Positions 42,771 through 51,752 of a stretch of 51,752 bases of DNA are shown here, piece after piece. Source of the stretch: an uncultured Fibrobacterota bacterium (lineage in GTDB: Bacteria > Fibrobacterota > Fibrobacteria > Fibrobacterales > Fibrobacteraceae); assembly GCA_903876665.1 (NCBI GenBank), contig CAIRAY010000031.1:1-51752 (forward strand), read 5' to 3'. Positions within the stretch are counted from its first letter, which is position 1. Every line of letters begins with the position of its first letter. Made by a program: the position numbers and the translations under genes. Below the pieces are notes generated by a model. It did not search any database and was not told the origin of the DNA. It worked only from the letters and a program-made list of their open reading frames with translations.

Positions 42771-43210
42771 TAGATGATCTCTACTTTTCCACCGGCAGCT
42801 TCGATAGCCTTCTTGGCATTCTCGCTGATCGAGCTAACCTTGAGTGTCACAGCCTTGGAGATGGATCCATATCCAAGAACCTTGATTGGCTTGTCTGTCT
42901 TCTTGACAGCGCCATGATCGAAAAGAACCTTCGCATCAATGACAGCAGCATCGATCAAAGCAATCTTCTTCAGATTGACGATCTGTGTGTCCTTGTCGAA
43001 TGGGCTCTTGAATCCACGCTTCGGAATACGACGCTGGATTGGCATCTGGCCACCTTCGAAGGCAGCTCTGCCAGCACTTGCGCTCTTACGGGCGCCAGCA
43101 CCTTTCTGACCACGACCTGCAGTTGTTCCCCAGCCTGAGCCAGGACCACGGCCAATACGCTTACGCTTTTTCGTTCCGGTCTTTCCCGGTGTAAACTCAT
43201 TTAAACGCAT
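42770..43210 (-). CDS. rplO: 50S ribosomal protein L15
   Basis: A 146-residue L15 with the basic N-terminal extension KKRKRIGRGPGSGWGTTAGRGQKG and the family FEGGQMPIQRRIPKRGF segment. It is involved in late large-subunit assembly. The TAATG overlap couples it to secY, the usual order rpmD-rplO-secY. Confidence 0.97.
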   Translation of the reverse strand: MRLNEFTPGKTGTKKRKRIGRGPGSGWGTTAGRGQKGAGARKSASAGRAAFEGGQMPIQRRIPKRGFKSPFDKDTQIVNLKKIALIDAAVIDAKVLFDHGAVKKTDKPIKVLGYGSISKAVTLKVSSISENAKKAIEAAGGKVEII

Positions 43211-43213
43211 AGT

Positions 43214-43396
43214 TTAAATATCCTCGATCTTGATGAGATGATTGACCTTGCGGATCATCCCTTCGATTGCGGGGTTCAGATTCTTTTCGGTGACGGTTCC
43301 AATTCCGTGCAGACCAAGTGCCGCGATGTTAGCGCGATGCATGGGCAGGGTACGGATTGTTCCCTTAATCTGAGTGATTCGGATTCTCTTTTCCAT
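43214..43396 (-). CDS. rpmD: 50S ribosomal protein L30
   Basis: A 60-residue L30: RIRITQIKGTIRTLPMHRANIAALGL and VNHLIKIEDI. Length and placement between rpsE and rplO are typical of bacteria that keep this protein. Confidence 0.96.
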   Translation of the reverse strand: MEKRIRITQIKGTIRTLPMHRANIAALGLHGIGTVTEKNLNPAIEGMIRKVNHLIKIEDI

Positions 43397-43405
43397 ATCT
43401 ATACC

Positions 43406-43888
43406 TTATACATTGCCGCGAAGCGCCGCAAATTCCTTTTTCGTCCGCATGGAGAGGAGACCCTCGATGCAAGCACGGACCACAGTACCTGGATTGGATG
43501 AGCCATACACCTTGGTGAGGATGTTATGGATTCCAGCAAGTTCTAGCACTGCACGAGCGGCAGCTCCGGCCATCACACCAGTACCTGGGGCAGCTGGCAT
43601 GAGGAGAACCTTGGTGGCACCGTACTTCACGAGAAACTCGTGGGCGATGGTACCATTCAAAAGTTTCACTTCAACAAGGTTGCGGCGAGCAGCCTCACCA
43701 CCCTTGCGGATCGCTTCGGATACTTCTTTGGCCTTTCCTAGACCCATGCCGATTTTGCCGTTTTTATTTCCGACAACGACAAGTGCGCTAAAGGAAAAAC
43801 GACGGCCACCCTTCACTACTTTTGCGCAGCGATTGATGTGCACTACTCTTTCTTCAAACTCTGAAATTGGGGCTTCGCGTTCCAACAT
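43406..43888 (-). CDS. rpsE: 30S ribosomal protein S5
   Basis: A 160-residue S5 at the mRNA entry side, important for fidelity. Motifs include the strand ERVVHINRCAKVVKGGRRFSFSALVVVG (its R-R-F-S-F core), GKIGMGLGKAKEV, and AAPGTGVMAGAAARAVLELAGI. Length is typical. Confidence 0.97.
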   Translation of the reverse strand: MLEREAPISEFEERVVHINRCAKVVKGGRRFSFSALVVVGNKNGKIGMGLGKAKEVSEAIRKGGEAARRNLVEVKLLNGTIAHEFLVKYGATKVLLMPAAPGTGVMAGAAARAVLELAGIHNILTKVYGSSNPGTVVRACIEGLLSMRTKKEFAALRGNV

Positions 43889-43899
43889 TAACCTCTGAT

Positions 43900-44271
43900 T
43901 TAGAATTCTAGGCCAGCTTCACGGGCGCCATCGGCCAATGCCTGGATTCGGCCGTGATAAATGTAACCGCCGCGGTCAAAGACCACGCCAGTGATGCCCT
44001 TGGCTTTTGCGCGCTCAGCAACAAGTGCACCCAGTTTCCGGCCTTGCTCAGTCTTCGTGAGCTCACCGAACTGTTTCTGGAATTCCTTGTCGCTCGAGTT
44101 CACTTGAACCAAAGAGCTATTAGTCGCGTCATCAATAATCTGAGCGATCATGTACTTCAATGTGCGCCGGACGGAGAGACGTGGACGCTCAGCAGTCCCG
44201 GACATCCTCTTGCGGATGCGGACATGACGGACCTTACGGGCCTCGAGTCTCTTTTTTGCGATGTCAGCCAT
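43900..44271 (-). CDS. rplR: 50S ribosomal protein L18
   Basis: A 123-residue L18 that binds 5S rRNA in the central protuberance. It begins with a basic segment (KKRLEARKVRHVRIRKRMSGT) and ends with the conserved VVFDRGGYIYHGRIQALADGAREAGLEF pattern (key residues F-D-R-G-G-Y and A-R-E-A-G). Length is typical. Confidence 0.97.
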   Translation of the reverse strand: MADIAKKRLEARKVRHVRIRKRMSGTAERPRLSVRRTLKYMIAQIIDDATNSSLVQVNSSDKEFQKQFGELTKTEQGRKLGALVAERAKAKGITGVVFDRGGYIYHGRIQALADGAREAGLEF

Positions 44272-44282
44272 TTGCCTACCTA

Positions 44283-44822
44283 TTACTTACCGGTTTTCTT
44301 GCCTTGCTTTCTACGGACAATCTCGCCTTCATAGCGGATGCCCTTGCCCTTGTAGGGCTCTGGACGGCGATACTTGCGGATTTCCGCAGCAGCCTGGCCG
44401 ACCTTTTGCTTGTCGATCCCTTCGATTACGATTTTCAGCAATCCTTCAGCCTTCAATACAACACCTTCAGGTGCTTTATAGACGACAGGATGAGAAAAAC
44501 CGAGAACCAAATTCAGATCCTTGCCCTTCTGTTCTACGCGGTAACCGACGCCAACGATCTCTAGGGTTTCTTTGAAACCTTCGGTCACACCTTGGAAGAG
44601 GTTCGCAACCAGGGCACGCGAAGTGCCATGAATTGCACGTGTAAACTTCATGTCGTCTGGACGGGAGATTTCAAGAGTCTCTCCTGTTTTGACAACTTCG
44701 AGCAAATTATGCACAGTGTGCGACAACTTGCCTTTGGGGCCTTCGACGCTTACAGTCTTTCCAGAAAGAGAGACTTTGACGCCCTTGGGAATTTCGATGG
44801 GTTTCTTGCCAACTCGGGACAT
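44283..44822 (-). CDS. rplF: 50S ribosomal protein L6
   Basis: A 179-residue L6 with its two repeated domains. The start at 44822 (MSRVGKKPIEIPKGV) is the family-typical one; the longer frame to 44885 runs antisense-like into rpsH and is rejected. The C-terminal signature PEPYKGKGIRYEGEIVRRKQGKK is present, placed near the factor-binding site. It is seven bases from rpsH. Confidence 0.97.
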   Translation of the reverse strand: MSRVGKKPIEIPKGVKVSLSGKTVSVEGPKGKLSHTVHNLLEVVKTGETLEISRPDDMKFTRAIHGTSRALVANLFQGVTEGFKETLEIVGVGYRVEQKGKDLNLVLGFSHPVVYKAPEGVVLKAEGLLKIVIEGIDKQKVGQAAAEIRKYRRPEPYKGKGIRYEGEIVRRKQGKKTGK

Positions 44823-44829
44823 GCTTACC

Positions 44830-45225
44830 TCACCAGACCTTGCACAGGACTTCGCCGCCAACATTGAGCTTACGAGCCTCAGCATCGGTCATCACGCCCT
44901 GTGGGGTGGACAAAATTGCGTAACCAAGGCCATTACGGACCTTTGGCAACTTATCAACGGAAGAGTACTGACGCAAGCCTGGACGGCTGGTGCGCTGGAT
45001 ACCCTGTATAGCGGACACACCATCGGTGTAGCGCAGGAGGAGTTTAATCACACCTTGCTTACCATCTTCGACGATGACGAACTTTTTCACGAAACCCTTC
45101 TCCTGAAGGACTCGTGCCACTTCGCGCTTCAGGCCAGAGGCCGGAATATCGACTACGGGCATACGCGCCGCTGTCGCATTGCGAATGCGAGTGAGCATAT
45201 CTGCAATTGGATCGCTGAGAGACAT
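44830..45225 (-). CDS. rpsH: 30S ribosomal protein S8
   Basis: A 131-residue S8, a primary 16S rRNA binder and in many bacteria the translational repressor of the spc genes. It starts MSLSDPIADMLTRIRNATAARM and ends with the typical GGEVLCKVW. The STPQGVMTDAEAR motif is canonical. Confidence 0.97.
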   Translation of the reverse strand: MSLSDPIADMLTRIRNATAARMPVVDIPASGLKREVARVLQEKGFVKKFVIVEDGKQGVIKLLLRYTDGVSAIQGIQRTSRPGLRQYSSVDKLPKVRNGLGYAILSTPQGVMTDAEARKLNVGGEVLCKVW

Positions 45226-45239
45226 TCTTAGGACTCCTT

Positions 45240-45425
45240 TTACCAGGAAGACTTAGTGATACCGGGAATCTCACCGGCAAGAGCCATTTCACGGAAACAG
45301 ATACGGCATAGGCCGAAATCACGCATGAAGGCATGAGGGCGACCACACCGCTTGCAGCGATTGTAACCGCGAACTGCGAATTTTGGTGTGCGCTTGCACT
45401 TTTCGATCAATCTTCTGCTAGCCAT
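45240..45425 (-). CDS. rpsN: 30S ribosomal protein S14, zinc-binding type
   Basis: A 61-residue S14 of the short, zinc-binding class (often called type Z) with ligands C24, C27, C40 and C43 (RCKRC ... LCRIC). It ends [11 protein letters not shown] as usual for this class. It sits between rplE and rpsH. Confidence 0.97.
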   Translation of the reverse strand: MASRRLIEKCKRTPKFAVRGYNRCKRCGRPHAFMRDFGLCRICFREMALAGEIPGITKSSW

Positions 45426-45429
45426 GTTC

Positions 45430-45978
45430 TTACCTTACTTCCTGTTTCCTGAAGGGCAAGCCGAGCGCTTCGAGCAACGCGCGACCGTCTTCATCTGTCT
45501 TGGCGGAGGTCACAAAAGTGATATCCATACCCAGGGTCTGGGAAATCTTATCGATATCAACTTCGACAAAGATAGTTTGTTCTTTGATTCCCATGGTGTA
45601 ATTGCCGGAACCATCGAATCCACGACGTGGAATTCCACGGAAGTCACGTACGCGGGGAAGATCGATATGGATAAAGCGATTCAGGAAGTCCCACATGTTT
45701 GTTCCATGGAGAGTAACCCGGGCACCGATTCCAAGACCTTCACGGAGCTTGAAATTGGAGATCGCAGTTTTGGCTTTCGTCACCACGGCTTTTTGGCCAG
45801 TAATGTTCGAGAGGAGGTCAATGGCTTCGTCCAACACTTTACGGTTGGCAACGGCTTCACCGACGCCCATATTCAGGACAATCTTCTGCAAGCGGGGAAC
45901 CTGCATCACATTCTTGTAACCACGCTCGGTCATGAGCGCAGGAACGACCGTTTTTCTGTAATTTTCCTTAGGGGTCAT
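45430..45978 (-). CDS. rplE: 50S ribosomal protein L5
   Basis: A 182-residue L5 that binds 5S rRNA and contacts P-site tRNA. Motifs: [40 protein letters not shown] and the [23 protein letters not shown]-terminus (core D-E-x-x-x-LL). Length is typical. Confidence 0.97.
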   Translation of the reverse strand: MTPKENYRKTVVPALMTERGYKNVMQVPRLQKIVLNMGVGEAVANRKVLDEAIDLLSNITGQKAVVTKAKTAISNFKLREGLGIGARVTLHGTNMWDFLNRFIHIDLPRVRDFRGIPRRGFDGSGNYTMGIKEQTIFVEVDIDKISQTLGMDITFVTSAKTDEDGRALLEALGLPFRKQEVR

Positions 45979-45988
45979 TCTTGAGTCC

Positions 45989-46303
45989 TCAGTCCAGTAC
46001 TGTGCCGCTCTTCACGCTTACGCGGACGCTTGGCTTGCCTTGTTCACGCTTGCGACGGATTCGGGTTGGAATACCAGTCTTGGAATCCACCACCATCACA
46101 TTGGAGATTGCGATTGACATCTCTTTTTCAACGATTCCACCAGCCTGGTTTGTACGGCTTGGCTTTTCGTGGCGCTTGCCAATGTTGACGCCGCTCACCT
46201 TAACTCGGTTCGCGTCTGTCAATACCAGGATGACCTTTCCAGTCTTTCCTTTATTGGAGCCTGAGATGACCTTTACGGTATCGTTTTTCTTGATGCTCGA
46301 CAT
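45989..46303 (-). CDS. rplX: 50S ribosomal protein L24
   Basis: A 104-residue L24 with an N-terminal KOW motif ([19 protein letters not shown]) and [14 protein letters not shown]. It initiates large-subunit assembly near the exit tunnel. Its start shares one base with the rplN stop. Confidence 0.96.
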   Translation of the reverse strand: MSSIKKNDTVKVISGSNKGKTGKVILVLTDANRVKVSGVNIGKRHEKPSRTNQAGGIVEKEMSIAISNVMVVDSKTGIPTRIRRKREQGKPSVRVSVKSGTVLD

Positions 46304-46671
46304 TATAGCACCTCGGGAGCAAGAGATACGATCTTCATATACTTTTTGTCGCGAAGCTCGCGGGCCACTGGCCCAAAAATGCGAGTTCCACGTGGCTCAC
46401 CGGCTGTGTTGATCAACACAACAGCGTTGTCGGAGAACCGAATGTAGGAACCGTCCTTGCGGCCGACTTCCTTACGGGTACGCACGATCACAGCACGGGC
46501 TACGGAGCCCTTCTTGACCTTGCTCTGAGGAATCGCGTCTTTTACCGAGACGACGATTTCGTCACCAATTCCTGCGTAGCGGCGGTTAGTACCACCCAAC
46601 ACTCGGATGCAGGCGACCTCTTTGGCGCCGCTATTGTCGGCAACCACTAGTCTGCTTTCTTCCTGAATCAT
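46303..46671 (-). CDS. rplN: 50S ribosomal protein L14
   Basis: A 122-residue L14, which forms an intersubunit bridge. It begins [27 protein letters not shown] and has the [28 protein letters not shown] ending (core F-G-P-V-A-R-E-L). Length is exactly the family norm. Confidence 0.97.
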   Translation of the reverse strand: MIQEESRLVVADNSGAKEVACIRVLGGTNRRYAGIGDEIVVSVKDAIPQSKVKKGSVARAVIVRTRKEVGRKDGSYIRFSDNAVVLINTAGEPRGTRIFGPVARELRDKKYMKIVSLAPEVL

Positions 46672-46690
46672 AACGCCTTACTCCAACGTG

Positions 46691-46945
46691 TTATTTCTTC
46701 TTCTCCACAATCCGTACCAGGCGCCAGCGCTTGGTCTTGGAAAGTGGTCGGGTTTCCATGATCTCAACCAAGTCGCCTTCGCCGGCTTCATTGGTCTCGT
46801 CGTGAGCTTTAAGCTTCGAAGAGGTGGTCATGATCTTATTGTACATCGGATGACGCTTACGGTTTTCGACTACCACGGTGATAGTCTTGTCCATCGCGCT
46901 CGAAAAGACGATGCCTTGTCTTACTTTACGGCTGTTTCTTTCCAT
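46691..46945 (-). CDS. rpsQ: 30S ribosomal protein S17
   Basis: An 84-residue S17 with [19 protein letters not shown], the MDKT-type OB-fold core and [14 protein letters not shown]. Of three close in-frame starts, the ATG at 46945 is eight bases from GGAG and is preferred; the earlier ATG at 46951 and GTG at 46954 are too near the site. Confidence 0.95.
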   Translation of the reverse strand: MERNSRKVRQGIVFSSAMDKTITVVVENRKRHPMYNKIMTTSSKLKAHDETNEAGEGDLVEIMETRPLSKTKRWRLVRIVEKKK

Positions 46946-46956
46946 TTCCATCACTC

Positions 46957-47159
46957 CTATCCGGCCTTGGTGGTCTTTGACTTTTCAGTCAAAATTGTCT
47001 TGACCCTTGCGATGTCCTTGCGGGCCTGACGGATCACGGACGGGTTTTCCAAATGACCGGTCTTCGCAGTAAACCGGAAGTTGAACAGGTTCGCAGAAAT
47101 CTCTTCGAGCTTCTGGTTGAGCTGTTCGACGCTCAATTCTTTTAATTCACTTGCTTTCA

Positions 47160-47160
<1 letters not shown>
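46957..47160 (-). CDS. rpmC: 50S ribosomal protein L29
   Basis: A 67-residue, two-helix L29 near the exit tunnel: [38 protein letters not shown] and the basic [11 protein letters not shown]. Its start shares one base with the rplP stop. Confidence 0.96.
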
Positions 47161-47573
<413 letters not shown>

Positions 47574-47578
47574 ACAGA

Positions 47579-48241
47579 TTAAACCTTTTCTTTCTGAGAT
47601 TCAGCGATGGCGTCTTTGCCGATAATCTCACCGTGCATAATCCATACCTTGACACCGATTGCACCGTACACCGTTTTAGCGGTAGCAGTGGCATAATCAA
47701 TGTTGGCACGAAGAGTGTGCAGGGGAACGCGACCTTCAGCATATTTTTCTACGCGGGCAATTTCAGCACCACCGAGACGACCGCCAACCTGGACCTTGAT
47801 GCCTTCGACACCTAGGCGCATTGCGGACTGAATGGCACGCTTCATTGCGCGACGGAAGGAAATTCGCTTCTCGAGCTGCCGGGCAATGTTCTCGGCGACG
47901 AGCTTCGAATCCACTTCTGGACGCTTGATCTCAATGATATTGATGTAAATGTCTTTGCCGGTAAGGAACTGGAGTTCCTTTTTGAGGCGCTCAACTTCTT
48001 CACCCTTCTTGCCAATCACGATACCGGGACGTGCAGTGTGGATGTTGACATTGACCTTCTTGACCGTGCGTTCGATGCCAATCTTGGAAAGAGAGGCGTG
48101 CTCGAAGCGCTTGAGAAGGTAACGACGAAGAACAATGTCCTCGTATAAGAGGTCTGCGAACTTGCGTTCAGCGTACCACTTTGAGCTCCAGGTCTTGATG
48201 ATGCCGAGACGAAGGCCGTATGGATGTGACTTCTGACCCAT
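47579..48241 (-). CDS. rpsC: 30S ribosomal protein S3
   Basis: A 220-residue S3 with the start [14 protein letters not shown] at 48241; a frame extension to 48268 is rejected. The KH domain contains [17 protein letters not shown], and the C-terminal domain has [34 protein letters not shown] (core G-x-x-G-R-L-x-G). It lines the mRNA entry tunnel. Confidence 0.97.
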   Translation of the reverse strand: MGQKSHPYGLRLGIIKTWSSKWYAERKFADLLYEDIVLRRYLLKRFEHASLSKIGIERTVKKVNVNIHTARPGIVIGKKGEEVERLKKELQFLTGKDIYINIIEIKRPEVDSKLVAENIARQLEKRISFRRAMKRAIQSAMRLGVEGIKVQVGGRLGGAEIARVEKYAEGRVPLHTLRANIDYATATAKTVYGAIGVKVWIMHGEIIGKDAIAESQKEKV

Positions 48242-48251
48242 TCTTACTCCA

Positions 48252-48596
48252 TTAATCGGAAATGACAACAGTCAGGTGAGAAGTTGGCTTTAGAATCTGG
48301 AAGGCACGACCCTGTGAACGGGGACGAATGCGCTTCGCGATCGGGCCACCATCGACATGAATCTTCTTAATATTCAAAGATTCGGTCTGAATTCCAGCAC
48401 CAGCGTCTGTATTCTTTAGGTTTGCGACAGCAGACTTCACTGCTTCTTCAACAATGCTTGCACCCTTCTTGGTGGAACGCATTACCGAAAGAATAGCGAG
48501 AGCCTGGGTAACAGTCTTGCCACGGATCAGGTCAGCGACCTGACGCAGCTTAAGCTGTCCATAGCGGACATAGCGGACTTTGGCCACAGCTTCCAT
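48252..48596 (-). CDS. rplV: 50S ribosomal protein L22
   Basis: A 114-residue L22 whose loop reaches the exit-tunnel constriction. Motifs: [19 protein letters not shown], and the loop and end [21 protein letters not shown]. It starts one base inside the rpsS stop. Confidence 0.97.
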   Translation of the reverse strand: MEAVAKVRYVRYGQLKLRQVADLIRGKTVTQALAILSVMRSTKKGASIVEEAVKSAVANLKNTDAGAGIQTESLNIKKIHVDGGPIAKRIRPRSQGRAFQILKPTSHLTVVISD

Positions 48597-48880
48597 TATT
48601 TCTTGCCTCCAGAAGCCTTTTCATCCTTACGGTGACCACGGAAGAGACGAGTTGGTGAGAACTCTCCCAGCTTATGGCCAACCATATTCTCAGTCACATA
48701 GACAGGAATGAAAGTCTTGCCGTTATAAACGGAGAAGGTCAGACCAACGAAGTCCGGCGCGATCGTGGATCGACGGGACCAAGTCTTAATCGCCTGCTTC
48801 TTTTCAGACGAATTCACCACTTGTGCCTTCTTCAGCACATGGGTGTCTATAAATGCACCTTTCTTTAGCGATCTAGACAT
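48596..48880 (-). CDS. rpsS: 30S ribosomal protein S19
   Basis: A 94-residue S19 of the small-subunit head: [41 protein letters not shown] and the [16 protein letters not shown] signature. Length is typical. It is three bases after rplB. Confidence 0.97.
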   Translation of the reverse strand: MSRSLKKGAFIDTHVLKKAQVVNSSEKKQAIKTWSRRSTIAPDFVGLTFSVYNGKTFIPVYVTENMVGHKLGEFSPTRLFRGHRKDEKASGGKK

Positions 48881-48883
48881 ACG

Positions 48884-49714
48884 TTATGCCCTCTTTGTCC
48901 GGCGCTTGACGATGAGCTTGTCCGTCGCCTTGTTATTACGAGTCTTCTGACCCTTACAGTTCTTGCCCCATGGGGAACAAGGATGGCGACCACCAGAAGA
49001 ACGACCTTCGCCGCCTCCGAGAGGATGGTCGACAGGGTTCATCACGACACCACGAACCGATGGACGTTTTCCGAGCCAACGGGAACGGCCAGCCGATCCA
49101 GAAACCTCGTTGCTATGATCCGCATTGCTGACATGACCGATTGTGGCCATGCAGATTTCTTGGATCAAGCGAATTTCGCCAGAAGGAAGACGGACTTGGA
49201 CCATCTTGCCATCTTTGGAAACAAGTTCGGCAGCGCAACCCGCGGAGCGGGCAATCTGACCACCCTTGCCGGGTTTGATTTCGATGTTGTACACAAAGGT
49301 ATTCATCGGAATGCAACCGAGAGGCATGGTGTTGCCGGCTGTGAATTCAGAACCTTCGCCATTCTTCAGCTTGGTTCCGACCTTCAGACCTTCGGAAGCG
49401 AGTACATAGCGACGTTGACCATCAGCGTACTTGACCAAAGCAATGCGGGCAGTGCGGTTTGGATCGTATTCAATGGTTTCGACGACGCAAGCAGAGTCAG
49501 TACGGTTGCGTTTGAAGTCGATCAGGCGATATAGCTTTTTATGGCCACCACCGCGACGGCGGGAAGTGATGCGTCCACCGTTGTTACGGCCGGACGAACG
49601 CTTGATGCCTTCGGTCAGTGGTTTATATGGCTTGTCGGCAGTGATCTCGGACTTGTCGGAGATCTGCTTGAAACGCTGTACAGGAGTTGTTGGATTATAG
49701 CTCTTCAGTGCCAT
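48884..49714 (-). CDS. rplB: 50S ribosomal protein L2
   Basis: A 276-residue L2, essential for subunit joining and the peptidyl-transferase centre. The start MALKSYNPTTPVQR at 49714 is family-typical; the longer frame to 49810 overlaps rplW and is rejected. The C-terminal signature VMNPVDHPLGGGEGRSSGGRHPCSPWG (core H-P-x-GGG) is intact. One base separates it from rplW. Confidence 0.97.
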   Translation of the reverse strand: MALKSYNPTTPVQRFKQISDKSEITADKPYKPLTEGIKRSSGRNNGGRITSRRRGGGHKKLYRLIDFKRNRTDSACVVETIEYDPNRTARIALVKYADGQRRYVLASEGLKVGTKLKNGEGSEFTAGNTMPLGCIPMNTFVYNIEIKPGKGGQIARSAGCAAELVSKDGKMVQVRLPSGEIRLIQEICMATIGHVSNADHSNEVSGSAGRSRWLGKRPSVRGVVMNPVDHPLGGGEGRSSGGRHPCSPWGKNCKGQKTRNNKATDKLIVKRRTKRA

Positions 49715-49715
49715 C

Positions 49716-50018
49716 TTAGGTTCCCTCAAACTCAGAAATCTTCTGTCCTGGAACCAGCTTGATATAAGCCTTTTTCCAGTTGGACTTCTTGCCAGCAACA
49801 ACACGGACACGCTTGATCTTGCCGCGCATGATCAAAGTACGGATCGTGTCAACTTTGACACTGAAACGCTTTTCGACAGCTTCGCGGATCTCATGCTTGT
49901 TCGCATCGAGCTTGACTTTAAAGACGTATTGATAGACACCGGACTTCGCGTCCACCATGTTCTTGGTGGATTTTTCGGTCACGTGTGGCTCTACCAGGAT
50001 CTGGTGAATATCTCTCAT
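49716..50018 (-). CDS. rplW: 50S ribosomal protein L23
   Basis: A 100-residue L23 at the exit tunnel, the docking point for trigger factor and SRP. Motifs: LVEPHVTEKSTKNM, FKVKLDANKHEIREAVEKRFSVKV (core N-K-x-x-I-x-x-AVE). The start overlaps the rplD stop by four bases. Confidence 0.97.
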   Translation of the reverse strand: MRDIHQILVEPHVTEKSTKNMVDAKSGVYQYVFKVKLDANKHEIREAVEKRFSVKVDTIRTLIMRGKIKRVRVVAGKKSNWKKAYIKLVPGQKISEFEGT

Positions 50019-50641
50019 CGAGTGCCTCCAGCGAGGATCCCAAGAGCGTCCTTTGAAAGCACGACGTTTCCAGCGCGAACCACTTCATAAGTGTTCACGT
50101 CGCTGACGCGCATGGAACGAGCCCATGGAACGTTGCGAAGGGAAAGAGTCAAGTTAGTCTCTTCAGGAGCTACAAGGAACAAGGTGTTTCTTGTATCGAG
50201 GCCAGCCTTGGCCATAAGGGCCAGGAAGTCCTTGGTCTTGGCATTCTCGAAAGCAAGATTCTCGAATACGAGAACTTGTTTGTCCTTTGCCTTGATCGTG
50301 AGAGCGGAGCGGAATGCGCGGCGCTTCACTTTCTTGTTGACCTTTTCACAATAGTCCACAGCCTTGGGGCCATGAGCCTTGTTACCTTTGACCCAGACTG
50401 GGGAATTGTTAGCGCCAGCACGGGCACGACCGGTTCCTTTCTGCTTCCAAGGCTTGTGCGTTCCACCATGAGTCTCGGAACGAGTCTTGGTTTTAGCAGT
50501 GCCTTGGCGCTGATTGGTCCTGTAGGCCTTGATGGTCAAGTACATGCAACCTTCGGATACTTCGGCCTCAAAGAGGTCTACTGGAAGGGTGATGTCTTGC
50601 TTGAATTCACCGTTGGGGGCGTAAAGCTTTGCGGTTGCCAT
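50015..50641 (-). CDS. rplD: 50S ribosomal protein L4
   Basis: A 208-residue L4 with its tunnel loop (RQGTAKTKTRSETHGGTHKPWKQKGTGRARAG, core K-T-x-x-x-x-x-G-G). In gamma-proteobacteria L4 represses the S10 operon; nothing visible here supports or excludes that. The start shares one base with the rplC stop. Confidence 0.97.
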   Translation of the reverse strand: MATAKLYAPNGEFKQDITLPVDLFEAEVSEGCMYLTIKAYRTNQRQGTAKTKTRSETHGGTHKPWKQKGTGRARAGANNSPVWVKGNKAHGPKAVDYCEKVNKKVKRRAFRSALTIKAKDKQVLVFENLAFENAKTKDFLALMAKAGLDTRNTLFLVAPEETNLTLSLRNVPWARSMRVSDVNTYEVVRAGNVVLSKDALGILAGGTR

Positions 50642-51261
50642 CAGCTTTTCCTCACTACGATAATGCCGTTCTTCGGACCAGGTATTGCACCCTTGATATA
50701 GAGGAGATTACGGTCGTTATCGACCTTAACTACCACTAAATTCTTGACCGTAACTTTCTTGTTGCCGTAGTGACCGGGCAATTTCTTGCCTGGGAACACA
50801 CGACCAGGGAAAGTATGGGCAGACTGGGACCCCGGCTCGCGAATATTGTGCGTGCCATGGGAACGAGGACCGCTTGTAAAGTTGTGACGTTTGATACATC
50901 CAGCGAAGCCGCGTCCCTTGGAGACACCGGAGACACAGACGAATTTGGCATCGGCGAAGACATCGGCAGCGCCGAATTCCTTACCAACAGGCCAAGCAGC
51001 CAGTTCTTCTTCGTGAATTTCGCAAACATGCTCGCGTGCAGAGACTCCAGCCTTTTGGAATTGACCCAGGTCAGCCTTGCTGAGTCTGGATTCCTTCTTC
51101 AAGCCAAAGCCGATTTGCACAGCTGCATAACCGTCATTTTCAATGGTTTTGTGTCGAACGACCACACAAGGACCCGCTTCAAGCACCGTAACCGGCACGC
51201 GCTCACCTTGCTCTGTGAAGATCTGGGTCATTCCCAATTTTTTTGCAAGAATACCTTTCAT
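50641..51261 (-). CDS. rplC: 50S ribosomal protein L3
   Basis: A 206-residue L3 that reaches the peptidyl-transferase centre. It starts MKGILAKKLGMTQIF and contains the central GRGFAGCIKRHNFTSGPRSHG and the FPGKKLPGHYGNKKVTVKNL signature with the methylation-region Gln replaced by the local NFTSGP context. Two bases separate it from rpsJ. Confidence 0.97.
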   Translation of the reverse strand: MKGILAKKLGMTQIFTEQGERVPVTVLEAGPCVVVRHKTIENDGYAAVQIGFGLKKESRLSKADLGQFQKAGVSAREHVCEIHEEELAAWPVGKEFGAADVFADAKFVCVSGVSKGRGFAGCIKRHNFTSGPRSHGTHNIREPGSQSAHTFPGRVFPGKKLPGHYGNKKVTVKNLVVVKVDNDRNLLYIKGAIPGPKNGIIVVRKS

Positions 51262-51263
51262 TC

Positions 51264-51572
51264 TTACACCTTAATCTCAACTTCCACACCAGCAGGCAAA
51301 TCGAGCTTCATGAGCGAGTCGACCGTCTGGGGAGTCGCATCAATGATATCGATCAACCGCTTGTGAGTGCGGCTTTCGAACTGCTCGCGCGACTTCTTGT
51401 CGATGTGGGGGCTGCGGAGCACAGTGTACTTCGCAATTTTGGTGGGGAGCGGGATCGGACCAGCGATGCGCGCATCGGTCATGCTGGCTGTTTTAACGAT
51501 GTCGCCGGCCGCCTTATCGATCATGCGATGATCGAAAGACTTCAAACGGATTCGGATCTTTTCGCCTGCCAT
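51264..51572 (-). CDS. rpsJ: 30S ribosomal protein S10
   Basis: A 102-residue S10 (NusE), also an antitermination factor. Motifs: [46 protein letters not shown] (core S-P-H-x-x-K-x-S-R-E-Q-F-E). It opens the S10 gene set, eight bases after tuf. Confidence 0.97.
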   Translation of the reverse strand: MAGEKIRIRLKSFDHRMIDKAAGDIVKTASMTDARIAGPIPLPTKIAKYTVLRSPHIDKKSREQFESRTHKRLIDIIDATPQTVDSLMKLDLPAGVEVEIKV

Positions 51573-51580
51573 TGGGGCTC

Positions 51581-51752
51581 CTACTCGAGGATCTCGTTGA
51601 CCATTCCAGCGCCGACAGTGCGACCGCCTTCGCGGATAGCGAAGCGCAGGTCCTTGTCCATGGCGATGGGAGCGATCAACTCACCAGTGATGAGGACGTC
51701 GTCACCAGGCATCACCATTTCGGTGCCCTCGGGCAGAGTGACATTGCCGGTG
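51581..51752 (-). CDS. tuf: Elongation factor Tu, C-terminal part (cut by window edge)
   Basis: The last 56-57 codons of EF-Tu: [16 protein letters not shown], then [21 protein letters not shown] and the closing residues IL-E. This is domain III, which binds tRNA and EF-Ts. The 5' part lies beyond the window. Placement before rpsJ fits the common fusA-tuf-rpsJ order. Confidence 0.96.
   Translation of the reverse strand, partial: TGNVTLPEGTEMVMPGDDVLITGELIAPIAMDKDLRFAIREGGRTVGAGMVNEILE

Overview
The window most likely comes from a member of the Fibrobacterota (Fibrobacter-like). It carries two proteins of the TIGR02147/DUF4423 family, two lipoproteins with the 'Fibrobacter succinogenes major paralogous domain' (FISUMP), a poly-serine-linked CE6-type carbohydrate esterase and a protein with a type IX secretion-like C-terminal domain. 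The housekeeping genes are moderately GC-rich. The accessory stretches (about 19.7-23.9 kb, 25.5-29 kb and 31.6-38.7 kb) look more AT-rich by eye. The genus cannot be fixed from sequence reading alone.

Layout. 1-506: non-coding DNA with several inverted repeats and a degenerate tandem repeat. 507-4362 (+): a secreted VWA protein, a sensor kinase, a response regulator and a tiny four-cysteine membrane protein. 4351-6398: a PEGA-type lipoprotein (-) and a lipocalin-like protein (+). 6566-8538 (+): TIGR02147 regulator plus lipoprotein, overlapping by ATGA. 8659-11916 (+): a DUF4143 ATPase behind a palindromic promoter, a CsgG-like protein and a FISUMP lipoprotein. 11919-16925 (-): clpP-clpX-lon-PLP-binding protein. 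16983-18029 (-): a glycosyltransferase lying between tig and clpP. 18153-19509 (-): tRNA-Leu(UAG) and trigger factor. 19746-23860 (-): VIT-domain/T9SS-type protein, a second TIGR02147 regulator and a second lipoprotein. 24183-25381: a methyltransferase and an IS remnant. 25536-28904 (-): a large multidomain esterase with a small secreted partner. 29117-31690: an internally duplicated lipoprotein, a FISUMP lipoprotein and gene debris. 31705-38622 (-): a metalloprotease lipoprotein with a repeat domain, followed upstream by flippase, Wzy, Wzz and Wza. 38764-51752 (-): one long ribosomal run from the 3' end of tuf through S10, spc and alpha gene sets to rplQ.

How the parts work together. The proteostasis block (trigger factor, ClpXP, Lon) is the classic tig-clpP-clpX-lon order with one foreign gene inserted. 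The wza-wzz-wzy-flippase run is a Wzx/Wzy-type polysaccharide export and polymerisation set without glycosyltransferases beside it. The ribosomal cluster lacks rpsD, map and adk. The least described element is the repeated pairing of a TIGR02147 regulator with a lipoprotein gene starting inside its stop codon. It occurs twice here with unrelated lipoprotein ectodomains, which suggests a modular regulator/surface-lipoprotein system.
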